A stretch of DNA of 64,000 nucleotides from Variovorax sp. PBL-E5. Its GTDB lineage: Bacteria > Pseudomonadota > Gammaproteobacteria > Burkholderiales > Burkholderiaceae_C. The stretch covers positions 4,304,001 to 4,368,000 of the forward strand of contig NZ_LR594671.1 in assembly GCF_901827185.1 (NCBI RefSeq), given 5' to 3'. The position numbers and the translations under genes were made by a program. The notes beneath the pieces are model-generated. The model made no database searches. It was not told the origin of the DNA and saw only the letters and a program-made list of their open reading frames with translations. This document shows positions 27,514-35,831 of the stretch, piece by piece; position 1 is the first letter of the stretch; each line of letters starts with the position of its first letter.

Positions 27514-28035
27514 TCAGAGTTCGCTCGCGTCCCTGACCTGGCGCACCTTGTAGACCAGCCGGACGCTGGCATGCCGCGGGTCGCTGGTGCGCTGCGCGTA
27601 GATGTCGGTGTCGGCCTGCACCCAGGCGGCATAGGCACTGCCGGGGTCGTTCGAACCCAGTTCGGGGCCGAAGGCGCTGCGGCCCCAGGCCACGAGATCG
27701 GCGAATGCGGCGGCGCCGAGATCGGGCCGGGCGTCTGCATCCGCCACCCATTCCATGCGCCGCAGCGTGCCCTCGGCGAAATAGAAGACCGGCTCGAAGG
27801 ACAGGCCGGCCACGGCCATCGGCGCCGCGCGCCAACTGCCCGCAAGGCCGCCGGTCAGCCGCTGCGGACGCGGCACGCGTTCCAGGCCGGGCAGCGCCGC
27901 GGCCTGGAGTTCGCCGGCCGTCATGCCCAGCCGCACCCCGGGCGGGAGCGCCTGCGCATGCAGCGCGGCGCTGGCGGCCAGCAAGGCCAGCGCGCCGAGC
28001 GCGCGCTTCAGTGGCAAGGCAAGGGCGGGATGCAT
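27514..28035 (-). CDS. Secreted protein of unknown function
   Basis: A 173-residue protein. The ATG at 28035 opens directly into a signal peptide (KRALGALALLAASAALHAQ); the frame is open further upstream but reads as shadow. The mature part begins ALPPGVRLGMTAGELQAA, a pattern seen in small periplasmic SmpA-like or outer-membrane-assembly-like domains (GxxxGMTxxEL), but no family is claimed. It is convergent with ureG and has no evident operon partner. Confidence 0.6.
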   Translation of the reverse strand: MHPALALPLKRALGALALLAASAALHAQALPPGVRLGMTAGELQAAALPGLERVPRPQRLTGGLAGSWRAAPMAVAGLSFEPVFYFAEGTLRRMEWVADADARPDLGAAAFADLVAWGRSAFGPELGSNDPGSAYAAWVQADTDIYAQRTSDPRHASVRLVYKVRQVRDASEL

Positions 28036-28214
28036 GGTGCGATCAGGAAAGGCAAAGGGCCATCGGCAGGCCGGATGCCCGCGTTGTCCGTGGCCGAAGA
28101 TTCTCGCGGCGGCCGTGAAATGGTCCACATCCTGCTCGCGGGTATACGCCATCAAGCTTATTCTTCTCGTCACAGAGAAACCTGATACTGATCGAACCGA
28201 AGAAGAACGTTTCA

Positions 28215-28478
28215 ATGACCTCCGAAGCCACCTTCCACCCGCCCACGGGCAGCGTGCAGTTCGCGATCTATCCCGATGGTTTCGACGGCGCGCGCATCAT
28301 CGCGAGAATCGACGAAGAGGCGCTGCATACGCGCTTCGACGCACCCGAAGGCGACATGGCGCTCGTCCAGGCCTATGCGGCGAACGCCGACTCGATCGAC
28401 GCCCTCGCAACCACGCGCTATCGCGAGAATCCCAACGCCGCCATCTGCCTGCGCAGCAGCGATTTCCAGCATCAATAG
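28215..28478 (+). CDS. Small conserved hypothetical protein (DUF1488-like)
   Basis: An 87-residue acidic soluble protein starting MTSEATFHPPTGSVQFAIYP and containing VQAYAANADSIDALATTRYR. The combination of an FDGARIIARIDEEALHTRFDA core and short length resembles DUF1488 proteins, but the match is from memory only. An AAGAAGAACG stretch upstream may be its ribosome site. Its last bases overlap the convergent membrane-protein gene by 7 bp. Confidence 0.55.
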   Translation: MTSEATFHPPTGSVQFAIYPDGFDGARIIARIDEEALHTRFDAPEGDMALVQAYAANADSIDALATTRYRENPNAAICLRSSDFQHQ

Positions 28479-28846
28479 CCGCGGTCGGGGTGCTCCTTGT
28501 TGAAGCGCTGCTGCGCCTCCGCGAGGTGGCTGATCAGCGAATGGGAAATGATGTTGATGCCCAGCCCGCCGAACAACGCCGGCAGCAGGTAGAACGCGAT
28601 CGACAGTTCCGAGATGAACAGCGCATCGTCCGCCAATGAGGGGGTGAGCGCCGCCAACGCCGAGAGGCTGCGAAGGAAGTAGACGTCCAGCCCCGCGATC
28701 GCGACCAGCAGGAAACCGAGCAGCAGCACGGTCGTCCGCGAGATGGCGCGCTTCATCATCAGCATGGCGTAGATCCCGAAGGGAAGCACGACCGAGAGGG
28801 CGACCATGAACCAGAATCTCGTCTCAGTGAAAACCGAATAGCTCAT
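28472..28846 (-). CDS. Small membrane protein of unknown function
   Basis: A 124-residue protein with three hydrophobic spans: FWFMVALSVVLPFGIYAMLM, TTVLLLGFLLVAIAGLDVYF and ISELSIAFYLLPALFGGLGI. It ends in a charged tail (AEAQQRFNKEHPDRGY). The ATG at 28846 is used, since residues further upstream in the frame look non-coding. No family recognised. Confidence 0.6.
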   Translation of the reverse strand: MSYSVFTETRFWFMVALSVVLPFGIYAMLMMKRAISRTTVLLLGFLLVAIAGLDVYFLRSLSALAALTPSLADDALFISELSIAFYLLPALFGGLGINIISHSLISHLAEAQQRFNKEHPDRGY

Positions 28847-28976
28847 GGTGTGCGTCCTGCATTGATGGGCGCCGCAAGCGGCGGGGCCCGAGCGTGCCAT
28901 CGCAGCGCGGCGACGATGTCATCGGCAGGTAAAGAAGCTCGAAAACTTGATGCCTGCCGTTACACGGCCGGAATGC

Positions 28977-29468
28977 TCAACGCATGAGTTCTTCCAGCGT
29001 CTTGCCGCCTGCAATCGCATCCTTCAGCCAGCGGGGGCGCGGTCCACGGCCCGACCACGAATTTCCTGCGCCGTCGCGATAGAGCACTTTGGAGGGGCGC
29101 TTCTTGCCCGCCTTCTTCTTCGTTGTGCCGGAACTCGCAGCCGCGACACCGCCCGTGAGGAACTCCTCGAGTTTCCGGCCTGCATTGATCGCATCCCTGA
29201 GCCAATGCGGCCGGGGTCCGCGTCCCGACCACGAATTGCCGAGGCCATCGCCGTACTTGGCGGATTGCGTGGACACGCTTCTCGCCGGCGCCGGCTTCGC
29301 GGCCGCAGAGCGGCTTCCCAGACCCAGTTGTTCCGCCGTCAGCCCATAGTGGCTGATGGCCACCTTGATCCGCGCGACCACGCCATGGACTTCCTTGGAC
29401 TTGAGCTTGTCCGCCTGGCGTTGCAGTGCCTCGATCTTCTTTTGAATCTGGTTGTAGCTTTGCGTCAT
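28977..29468 (-). CDS. H-NS-like nucleoid protein with two C-terminal DNA-binding modules
   Basis: A 163-residue protein. Residues 1-50 form the oligomerisation helix (QIQKKIEALQRQADKLKSKE, VHGVVARIKVAISHYGLT). Two near-identical H-NS C-terminal modules follow: YGDGLGNSWSGRGPRPHWLR with DAINAGRKLEEF at about 70-102, and YRDGAGNSWSGRGPRPRWLK with DAIAGGKTLEEL at about 129-161. They are joined by a basic linker (TTKKKAGKKRPSK). Beta-proteobacterial H-NS (BpH3/Bv3F type) normally has one. It should silence AT-rich DNA. An AT-rich stretch with GATAAT (29496-29501, minus strand) precedes it and may be its own target. Confidence 0.88.
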   Translation of the reverse strand: MTQSYNQIQKKIEALQRQADKLKSKEVHGVVARIKVAISHYGLTAEQLGLGSRSAAAKPAPARSVSTQSAKYGDGLGNSWSGRGPRPHWLRDAINAGRKLEEFLTGGVAAASSGTTKKKAGKKRPSKVLYRDGAGNSWSGRGPRPRWLKDAIAGGKTLEELMR

Positions 29469-29963
29469 GGAGAGGCCCTTTGAGATTAATTGATGATTAT
29501 CGGAGTTCGGCGACAGATTGAGCCTGAATGCATTGAGAAGTTGCAGTCGATACGTCGATCACGCAAGACGGGATTCACCATGAGGCATGTCCGCGAATTG
29601 GCCTGATTTACCCCGATTGTCCGCAATAAAGTACGAGTGCCGCATGTCCTATTTCGAGAAAGGCTCGGCATGGATCGTAATCGAGAAAGCTGACCGGGGG
29701 CCAAAACGAGTGCGCGCACCGGATCCGCAGGTTGTCCGTGGCGGCTATTTCCGTTGCATGCGCCAGACGGTATTGCTCTTTTCATTGAGACGCGGCGGCA
29801 TCAATTGGACATTGAATCGGCGGCACGATCGATAACAACGCGAGGCGAATCACGCCGTCAATCCATTGAAAGATTCAACGAGTCGCAGCGCGTCACGCGC
29901 GTGTTGTTCCAATGCGCCGACAGCGCCGACGCAAGCCGCGCAGCGGCGCCGCACAGCGAACGT
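29469..29963. other. 495-bp region without a convincing gene
   Basis: This gap is clearly lower in GC than its surroundings. Open frames of 82 to 102 codons exist (for example 29587-29835 plus strand) but have no recognisable motifs, no good ribosome site and odd composition. It contains the H-NS promoter side at 29469-29510 and otherwise shows no strong hairpin or repeat. It may be a decayed remnant of transferred DNA. Confidence 0.4.
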
Positions 29964-32066
29964 TCAGATCGAATCAGCCACCGCTGCATCCGCGAGGATG
30001 AGCACGCCGTCGGCCGCGCGCACGCCATGCCCCTTCTGCAGCACGAACAAGGGATTGATCTCGGCCGCGACGAGCCGAGACCCGAGTTGCGCGCCCAAGC
30101 GAGAGAATGCCACGACGGCATCAACCAGGGCATCGACATCGGCAAGTGGACGACCCCGAAAACCATCGAGCAGAGGCCAGGTCTTCAACTCGCGAACCAT
30201 TGACAGGGCATCGTCGCGGGACAGCCCGTCCTCTGCCGGCAGCAGGCGCAAGGTGGTGTCCGCGATCAGTTCGGCCGTCACCCCGCCCATGCCGAGCAGC
30301 AGCGCGGTGCCGAGCGCATCGCGATGCAGCCCGAGGATCATCTCGCAACCGGCAGCCACCCTCTCCTGCACCAGAAACGCATCGGGCGCGCAGCCGGTGG
30401 CGGCCTGGACCTCCTCGCGCATGACGGCCAGCCGCCGGCCGACCTCGCCGGCGGAAACGTCGACCGCCACGCCGCCCACCTCGCTCTTGTGCGTGATGGT
30501 GCGGGAAAGGATCTTCAGCACGACCTTCTCGCCAACATCGTGCGCCGCCGCTTCTGCTTCCTCGGCCGAGCGGACGATGCACTCTCGCACCGACGGAATC
30601 CCGAAGCGGGCGAAGAGCTGTTTCGCCTGTGCTTCGTCGAAAGAGCCGGAGGGAAGCTCGCCGAGTTCCACTTTCGTGAACGCGTGCGACGACGCAGCTC
30701 GCCGCAGCGCATGGCGACGCATCGCATCGAGGGCGACGCTGCAGCTTTCAGGCGCGCTGAAGGCAGGCACGCCGCGCGCCATCAGCGAAGCCGACACCTG
30801 CGGCGCATGCGGACTGACGTAGGCGAGCAACGGCTTGTCGGTGCCCGGCAGGCAGTCGCGGATCGCGTCCGCCATGAGTTCGGGCATCGCCAGCGCCGAA
30901 GAGCCGACGATGGTCACGACCGCGTCGTAGCTCGGGCTTTCCATCAGCGTCCGAATGGCGCCGCGCAACAGCTCGGGCTTGAGGCCGGCCAGCGTGACAT
31001 CGATGGGATTGCGGTCCAGCGCCGCGCCGTCTGCCTGCTGCAGCGCGCGCAGGCGTGCCGCCGTCGCTTCGTCGGGGACCGGCGTCTCGAAGCCGGCAAG
31101 GCCGAGGCTGTCGGTCACCAGCGTGCCGGCGCCACCGGTCGAGGTGAGGATGGCGACGCGCTTGCCGCACAGGCGGCGGCCCGAGGCCAGCGCCACGGGA
31201 ATGTCCAGCAGATCGGAGAAGTCCTGCGCGCGGATCGCGCCGACCTGGCGAAACAGCGCGTCGTACACGCGGTCCGCGCCCGCCAGCGCGCCGGTGTGCG
31301 AGGCCGCGGAGCGCGCGCCCGATTCGGAACGTCCGATCTTGAACACCACCAGCGGCTTGCCGGCCTCGGCCGCCTTCAGCGCGGCGCGGCGGAATTTCTC
31401 GGGGTTGCGCACGCTTTCCATGTAGAGCGCGATGACCGAGGTCGCGGGGTCGTCGGCCAGGTGATCGATGAAATCGGCCATGTCGAGATCCGCCTCGTTG
31501 CTGGTCGAGATCAGCTTCGAGAAGCCGATGCCGCGCGCCGCGCCGCGCGACAGCAGCGAGCCGAGGATGCCGCCGCTTTGCGACACCAGCGCGATGGAGC
31601 CGGCCGCGAGCTCGTCGACCTCCAGCGCGCCGCTGGCCGACAGTGTGATGCAGTCTGTCAGGTTGACCAGACCGATGGTGTTGGGCCCGAGGATGCGCAT
31701 CGCGCCAGCCGCCTCGACCAGCGCACGCTGCCGCTGCAGTCCGTCGGCGCCGATCTCGGCGTAGCCGCTGGCCAGCACGATGGCGGCGGCCGTGCCGCGT
31801 GCAGCGAGTTCGCGCACCGCATCGGCCGCACGCTCGGGCCCCAGCAGCACGATGCCGACATCGGGGGCTTCGGGCAGCGAGCGGATGTCGGGATGGCAAC
31901 GCAGCCCGGCGATGCGGTCCGCGCGCGGATTGACCGGATAGATACGGCCCTCGAAGCCGTGCTTCTGCAGGTAGCCGACCGGGCGGCCGGCCGTCTTCCC
32001 CGGGTCGGCGGAAGCGCCGATCACCGCCACGCTGCGCGGTCGCAGCAGACGCTCGATCGAATTCAT
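29964..32066 (-). CDS. ADP-forming acyl-CoA synthetase, fused alpha-beta (acetate-CoA ligase family)
   Basis: A 700-residue protein. The N-terminal CoA-binding domain is RPRSVAVIGASADPGKTAGR with the PVNPRADRIAGL motif. The succinyl-CoA-synthetase-like ligase domain has GPNTIGLVNL, LVSQSGGILGSLLSRGA and the phosphohistidine region SHTGALAGADRVYDALFRQ. The C-terminal ATP-grasp domain (ATP-grasp_5) carries KVVLKILSRTITHKSEVGGV, LLGMGGVTAELIADTTLRL and VAAEINPLFVL. It makes an acyl-CoA with ATP giving ADP. Its start lies 4 bp after the enoyl-CoA hydratase stop, so one transcript is likely. Confidence 0.9.
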   Translation of the reverse strand: MNSIERLLRPRSVAVIGASADPGKTAGRPVGYLQKHGFEGRIYPVNPRADRIAGLRCHPDIRSLPEAPDVGIVLLGPERAADAVRELAARGTAAAIVLASGYAEIGADGLQRQRALVEAAGAMRILGPNTIGLVNLTDCITLSASGALEVDELAAGSIALVSQSGGILGSLLSRGAARGIGFSKLISTSNEADLDMADFIDHLADDPATSVIALYMESVRNPEKFRRAALKAAEAGKPLVVFKIGRSESGARSAASHTGALAGADRVYDALFRQVGAIRAQDFSDLLDIPVALASGRRLCGKRVAILTSTGGAGTLVTDSLGLAGFETPVPDEATAARLRALQQADGAALDRNPIDVTLAGLKPELLRGAIRTLMESPSYDAVVTIVGSSALAMPELMADAIRDCLPGTDKPLLAYVSPHAPQVSASLMARGVPAFSAPESCSVALDAMRRHALRRAASSHAFTKVELGELPSGSFDEAQAKQLFARFGIPSVRECIVRSAEEAEAAAHDVGEKVVLKILSRTITHKSEVGGVAVDVSAGEVGRRLAVMREEVQAATGCAPDAFLVQERVAAGCEMILGLHRDALGTALLLGMGGVTAELIADTTLRLLPAEDGLSRDDALSMVRELKTWPLLDGFRGRPLADVDALVDAVVAFSRLGAQLGSRLVAAEINPLFVLQKGHGVRAADGVLILADAAVADSI

Positions 32067-32070
32067 CGCA

Positions 32071-32865
32071 TCACTCCCGGCGCACCGACTTGTCGAGAAA
32101 GGCCGAGACCGCGGCCCGGTGCTCGTCGGAGGTGTAGCAAATGCCCTGGGCCTGACTGCCCTGGCCGAAGACCTGTTCGGCGGACAGTTCGAAGCTCTGG
32201 TTCAGGATCGTCTTCGCCAGCGCCAGTGCGGTGGCCGAACCGGCCGTCAGCGCGCGTGCCCAGGCCGTCGCGTCGGCGAGGAGCGCGTCGGCCGTGCTGC
32301 GGCGATCGGCGATGCCGAGTTGCAGGGCTTCGTCCAGTCGCACGGTGCGGCCCGAGAAGATCAGGTCCTTGGCACGCACCATGCCGACGCGGCGCGGCAG
32401 GAAGTACATGCCGCCGCCATCGGGGATCAGACCGCGCAGCACGTAGTTCCACGCAAAGCTCGCGTGCTCGGAGGCGATGACGAAATCGCAGGCCAGCGCA
32501 AGGTCGGTGCCGAGCCCGGTCGAGGCGCCGTTGACGGCTGCAATGGTCGGCTTGGGCAAGCTGTGCAGCGCGGTCACCGCGTGGTGCGTGCGCTGCTGCC
32601 GGCTCCAGCCGTTGAAGGCGATCTCGCCGGCCGGCGCCTGCATGCGCTGCCGCATCGCGCGGATGTCGCCGCCGGCGCAGAAGGCACGGCCGTTGCCGGT
32701 CAACACCAGTGCCTTCACGTGGCGGTCGCGGCCGGCCTCGTCGATGGCCTGCATCAATTCGCCGCGCATGTCGTCGTCGATGGCGTTGCGCGCGTCGGGG
32801 CGGTTCAATGTCAGGAGGGCGATGCCGTCCTCGACGGCGTATCGGACTCGGTCGGAGCTTTGCAT
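32071..32865 (-). CDS. Enoyl-CoA hydratase/isomerase family protein
   Basis: A 264-residue crotonase-superfamily protein with IALLTLNRPDARNAIDDDMR, the oxyanion loop NGRAFCAGGDIRAMRQRM, and VNGASTGLGTDLALACDFVI. The region FAWNYVLRGLIPDGGGMYFL has an aspartate at the catalytic position as in several isomerase-type members. The ATG at 32865 has GAGG about 7 bases upstream; a GTG at 32877 overlapping the previous stop is also possible. It forms a unit with the acyl-CoA synthetase and the Bug protein. Confidence 0.87.
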   Translation of the reverse strand: MQSSDRVRYAVEDGIALLTLNRPDARNAIDDDMRGELMQAIDEAGRDRHVKALVLTGNGRAFCAGGDIRAMRQRMQAPAGEIAFNGWSRQQRTHHAVTALHSLPKPTIAAVNGASTGLGTDLALACDFVIASEHASFAWNYVLRGLIPDGGGMYFLPRRVGMVRAKDLIFSGRTVRLDEALQLGIADRRSTADALLADATAWARALTAGSATALALAKTILNQSFELSAEQVFGQGSQAQGICYTSDEHRAAVSAFLDKSVRRE

Positions 32866-32873
32866 GGCGATCC

Positions 32874-33845
32874 TCACTCGGCGGTGATGTGGGCGGTCTT
32901 CACGATGTCCGACCAGCGCTGCATCTCGGCCGTGACGTAGTGATCGAGTTCGTCGGGTGCGCCCGTGTTCAGCACCAGGCCCTCGCTCTGGACGCGCTTG
33001 GCGAACTGCTCGCGCGTGGCGGCATGGCGCGCGGCCTCATTGAGCCGGGCGACGACCGCGGGCGGCGTGCCGGCGGGCGCGTAGAGGCCATACCAGCTCT
33101 CCGCGAGGTAGCCGGGGACACCGGCCTCCTGCATCGTCGGCACCTTCGGGAAAGCAGGCGAGCGGGTCGCCGAAGTGACGGCCAGCGGGACCAGCTTGCC
33201 GCTCTGGATGTAGGTGGCAACGCTCGCAACGGTCGTGATCATCATGTCGATCTGGCCGCCGAGCAGGTCGGTGAGCGCCGGGCTCGATCCGCGGTAGGGA
33301 ACATGCGTGAGATCCACCTTGGCCAGACTCTTGAGCAGTTCGCCGGCCAGGTGCGCGGAGGTGCCGCTGCCGTAAGAGCCGTAAGTGAGCTTGCCAGGAT
33401 GCGCACGCGCGAAGTCGACCAGTTCCTTGACCGACTTGAAGCCGCGGTCCGGCCGCACCACGAGCACGTTCGGCGAGCGGCCGATCAGCGCCACCGGCGT
33501 GAAGGCATGGACCGTGTCGTAGGGCAGCTTCGCATGCAGGCTCGGGTTCACTGCGTGCGCGAAGGTCGCCATCAGCAGCGTGTAGCCGTCGGGTGTGCTT
33601 TTGGCCACCACGTCGGTACCGAGGATGGTGCCGCCGCCGGGCTTGTTGTCGACGATCACCGGCTCTTTCAGATCCTGCGCCATGCCTTCGCCGAGCACGC
33701 GCGCGATCAGATCGGTGCCACCGCCGGGCGCGAAGGGCACGACCACACGCACGGGCTTGGCCGGAAACGGATCGGCATGTGCGCCGGGACTGAGCATGGC
33801 GAACAGCAGGCAAGTCGCCGTGAAGAGTGAACGCGTCGATGTCAT
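32874..33845 (-). CDS. Bug-family (tripartite tricarboxylate transporter) periplasmic binding protein
   Basis: A 323-residue protein with a signal peptide (SLFTATCLLFAMLSPGAHA) and the Bug signature KPVRVVVPFAPGGGTDLIAR, VDNKPGGGTILGTDVV and TYGSYGSGTSAHLAGELL. The ATG at 33845 is chosen for its AAGGAG site. No TctA/TctB membrane genes are near, as is common for the many orphan Bug proteins of this group. The ligand is unknown but should be a carboxylic acid handled by the co-transcribed CoA enzymes. It is divergent from the IclR regulator. Confidence 0.9.
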   Translation of the reverse strand: MTSTRSLFTATCLLFAMLSPGAHADPFPAKPVRVVVPFAPGGGTDLIARVLGEGMAQDLKEPVIVDNKPGGGTILGTDVVAKSTPDGYTLLMATFAHAVNPSLHAKLPYDTVHAFTPVALIGRSPNVLVVRPDRGFKSVKELVDFARAHPGKLTYGSYGSGTSAHLAGELLKSLAKVDLTHVPYRGSSPALTDLLGGQIDMMITTVASVATYIQSGKLVPLAVTSATRSPAFPKVPTMQEAGVPGYLAESWYGLYAPAGTPPAVVARLNEAARHAATREQFAKRVQSEGLVLNTGAPDELDHYVTAEMQRWSDIVKTAHITAE

Positions 33846-33907
33846 CGGAAGTCTCCTTGTCGGTCGCCGAATGGTAGGTTTCCGGCGCCGCGAATACACT
33901 CCCTCAA

Positions 33908-33922
33908 TTCCATCCAGTGGAA
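33908..33922. promoter_or_regulatory. IclR-type operator between the divergent Bug and IclR genes
   Basis: TTCCA-TCCAG-TGGAA is a perfect 5-bp inverted repeat with a 5-bp spacer, 5 bp before the IclR start. The same half-sites occur at 34714-34734 on the far side of the regulator gene. IclR-family sites are usually palindromes of this form. It could control both divergent genes. Confidence 0.6.
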
Positions 33923-33927
33923 ATGAA

Positions 33928-34707
33928 ATGAATACGCCCTTCCACGAGAAGCCCGGCATTTCTCCGAGCAACCGTTCGCTGGAACGCGGGATCGAGATCC
34001 TGCGTGCCTTCAGGCCCGGATCGAACCTGCTCGGCAACGGCGAACTCGCCGAACGCACCGGCCTGTCGCGCTCGACCGTGAGTCGCCTCACGCAGACGCT
34101 GGTCGGCACCGGCCTGCTGGAACTCGATGCCTCCACCCGGACCTACCGCCTCCACGCAGCCGTGCTGAGCCTCGGCCACGCGATGCGTTCCGCTTCGCTG
34201 GTGCTGCAGAAGGCGGCACCCCTGATGAAGGCGGTGGCGGAGACGCACCGCGTCAACGTAGGCCTCGCGGTCGCCGATCGCGACGAGATGGTCTACCTCG
34301 AATCGATCCGCTACAACCGCCGGATCGCGCTACGCAATGTGGTCTCGGGCCAGCGCGTGCCGATCGAGCTCACCTCGCTCGGCTACGCCTACCTCGCGAC
34401 GGCGAGCGATGCGCGCCGCAAGCTGCTGTTCGGGGTCTTCAAGGCGCGCCGCGGCCCGGAGTGGCCGGCGCTGCGGCGCGAGATCGAAGCGGCGATCGGT
34501 CACGTGCGCGCGCACGGCTGGTGCATGGCATCGTGGCAGCCGGAGGTGGTCGCGCTGGCGACGCCGATCGTGGTCGACCGCGTGCCCGTGCACGCGCTCA
34601 ACATGAGCGTGAGTTCCGCGGAAGACCCGGCCTCCGTCGCACGCGAGCTGAAGGGCAAGCTGCTTCGCCTGGGCGCGGCGATTTCGAAGGCGATCGAGAC
34701 GGCATGA
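33928..34707 (+). CDS. IclR-family transcriptional regulator
   Basis: A 259-residue regulator. The N-terminal winged helix (SLERGIEILRAFRPGSNLLG, ELAERTGLSRSTVSRLTQTL) precedes the IclR effector domain (VNVGLAVADRDEMVYLESIR, IELTSLGYAYLATASDA, VVALATPIVVDRVPVHALNM). It sits between two catabolic units whose promoters share its presumed operator: the leftward Bug/hydratase/CoA-synthetase unit and the rightward Bug/dehydrogenase unit. The start at 33928 is the ATG in phase with the conserved domain. Confidence 0.92.
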   Translation: MNTPFHEKPGISPSNRSLERGIEILRAFRPGSNLLGNGELAERTGLSRSTVSRLTQTLVGTGLLELDASTRTYRLHAAVLSLGHAMRSASLVLQKAAPLMKAVAETHRVNVGLAVADRDEMVYLESIRYNRRIALRNVVSGQRVPIELTSLGYAYLATASDARRKLLFGVFKARRGPEWPALRREIEAAIGHVRAHGWCMASWQPEVVALATPIVVDRVPVHALNMSVSSAEDPASVARELKGKLLRLGAAISKAIETA

Positions 34708-34713
34708 AGCCCT

Positions 34714-34734
34714 GATTTCCAAGCAGTGGAAATC
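34714..34734. promoter_or_regulatory. Second IclR-type operator, upstream of the second Bug gene
   Basis: A perfect inverted repeat with 8-bp arms, GATTTCCA and TGGAAATC, around AGCAG. It lies 7 bp after the IclR gene and 78 bp before the TTG start of the next gene. Its core (TTCCA-N5-TGGAA) is identical to the site at 33908-33922, and the two spacers share the ending CAG. Confidence 0.6.
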
Positions 34735-34812
34735 GCGGGTGGTGCCGCGCGCCGGGCGTGCCTAAGCTTCATTCATTCGAAGCCCGCCAGGGGCAACGTT
34801 CAGGAGACAGCC

Positions 34813-35826
34813 TTGAAGAAGAATTCCCCGGATTCGCGCCGCCGCGTCCTGCTTGCCGCTGCGGCGGCCCCGTCGCTGATGCTGCTGGGCGGACTCGGCC
34901 TGCCCGCGGTCGCGCGTGCGCAGGCCAGCGGATTCCCCGCCAAGCCCGTGCGCATCGTCGTGCCCTTCTCGCCCGGCGGGCCGACCGACCTGATGGCACG
35001 TGCGATCGGCAAGATCATGACTGCATCGATGGGTCAGCCCGTGATCATCGACAACAAGCCGGGCGGCGGCGGGGTGATCGGCCTCGGCGAGGTCGCGCAC
35101 CAGCCCGCCGACGGCTACACGATGGTGTTCCCCTCCATCCTCGCGGTCACCAATCCGGCACTGATGCCGAGCTATCCCTTCGACACCGAACGCGACTTCA
35201 GCGGCGTGACGGTGGTCGGCTTCATTCCGCATGCGCTGGTCGTCAGCCCGCAGTTCCCGGCCCACGATCTGGCCGGGCTGGTCTCGATGGCCCGTCGGCA
35301 GCCCGACAGCCTGGCCTACGGGTCTTCGGGCAATGGCACGTCGGCCCATCTGGCCGGCGCGGTGTTCGCCAAGCGTGCCGGCATCCGCGTGACGCATGTG
35401 CCGTACCGCGGCGCTGGGCCCGCGGTGCAGGACCTGATGAGCGGACAGATCCAATTCATGTTCCTGGACATGAGTTCCGCGCTGCCGCAGATCCGGGCCG
35501 GCAAACTGCGGGCGCTCGCGGTGGCCAGCGCAGAGCGCTTCGCGGGCCTGCCCGAGGTACCGACTGTGGCCGAGCAAGGCTATCTGGGCTTCGGCATCCA
35601 CGGCTGGTATGGCTTGCTGGTGCGCGCGGGAACGCCAAGACCGGTCGTCGAGCGGCTCTACACCGAAGTGAAACGCGCGCTGGACTCGCAGGAGGTGCGC
35701 CGGCTGTTCCAGGCCCAGGGCATCCAGCCCGGCGGTATGCCGCCGGCCGAGTTCGACCAGCTCATCCATAGCGATCTCGCACTCTGGAAGAAGGCGATCG
35801 CGGAACTCCACATCCAGTTGCAATAG
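34813..35826 (+). CDS. Bug-family periplasmic binding protein, second copy
   Basis: A 337-residue protein. The TTG at 34813 is chosen because GGAG lies 8 bases upstream and the frame then opens into a twin-arginine-like signal (SRRRVLLAAAAAPSLMLLGG). Family motifs are KPVRIVVPFSPGGPTDLMAR, IDNKPGGGGVIGLGEV and AYGSSGNGTSAHLAGAVF. It is a likely carboxylate-binding protein, with its ligand metabolised by the adjoining hydroxyacid dehydrogenase (inference). Confidence 0.9.
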   Translation: MKKNSPDSRRRVLLAAAAAPSLMLLGGLGLPAVARAQASGFPAKPVRIVVPFSPGGPTDLMARAIGKIMTASMGQPVIIDNKPGGGGVIGLGEVAHQPADGYTMVFPSILAVTNPALMPSYPFDTERDFSGVTVVGFIPHALVVSPQFPAHDLAGLVSMARRQPDSLAYGSSGNGTSAHLAGAVFAKRAGIRVTHVPYRGAGPAVQDLMSGQIQFMFLDMSSALPQIRAGKLRALAVASAERFAGLPEVPTVAEQGYLGFGIHGWYGLLVRAGTPRPVVERLYTEVKRALDSQEVRRLFQAQGIQPGGMPPAEFDQLIHSDLALWKKAIAELHIQLQ

Positions 35827-35831
35827 CCGCC

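Noticed and set aside
29587..29835. An 82-codon open frame after the H-NS-like gene
   Set aside because: No ribosome site, no motif and unusual composition; not enough support for a gene.
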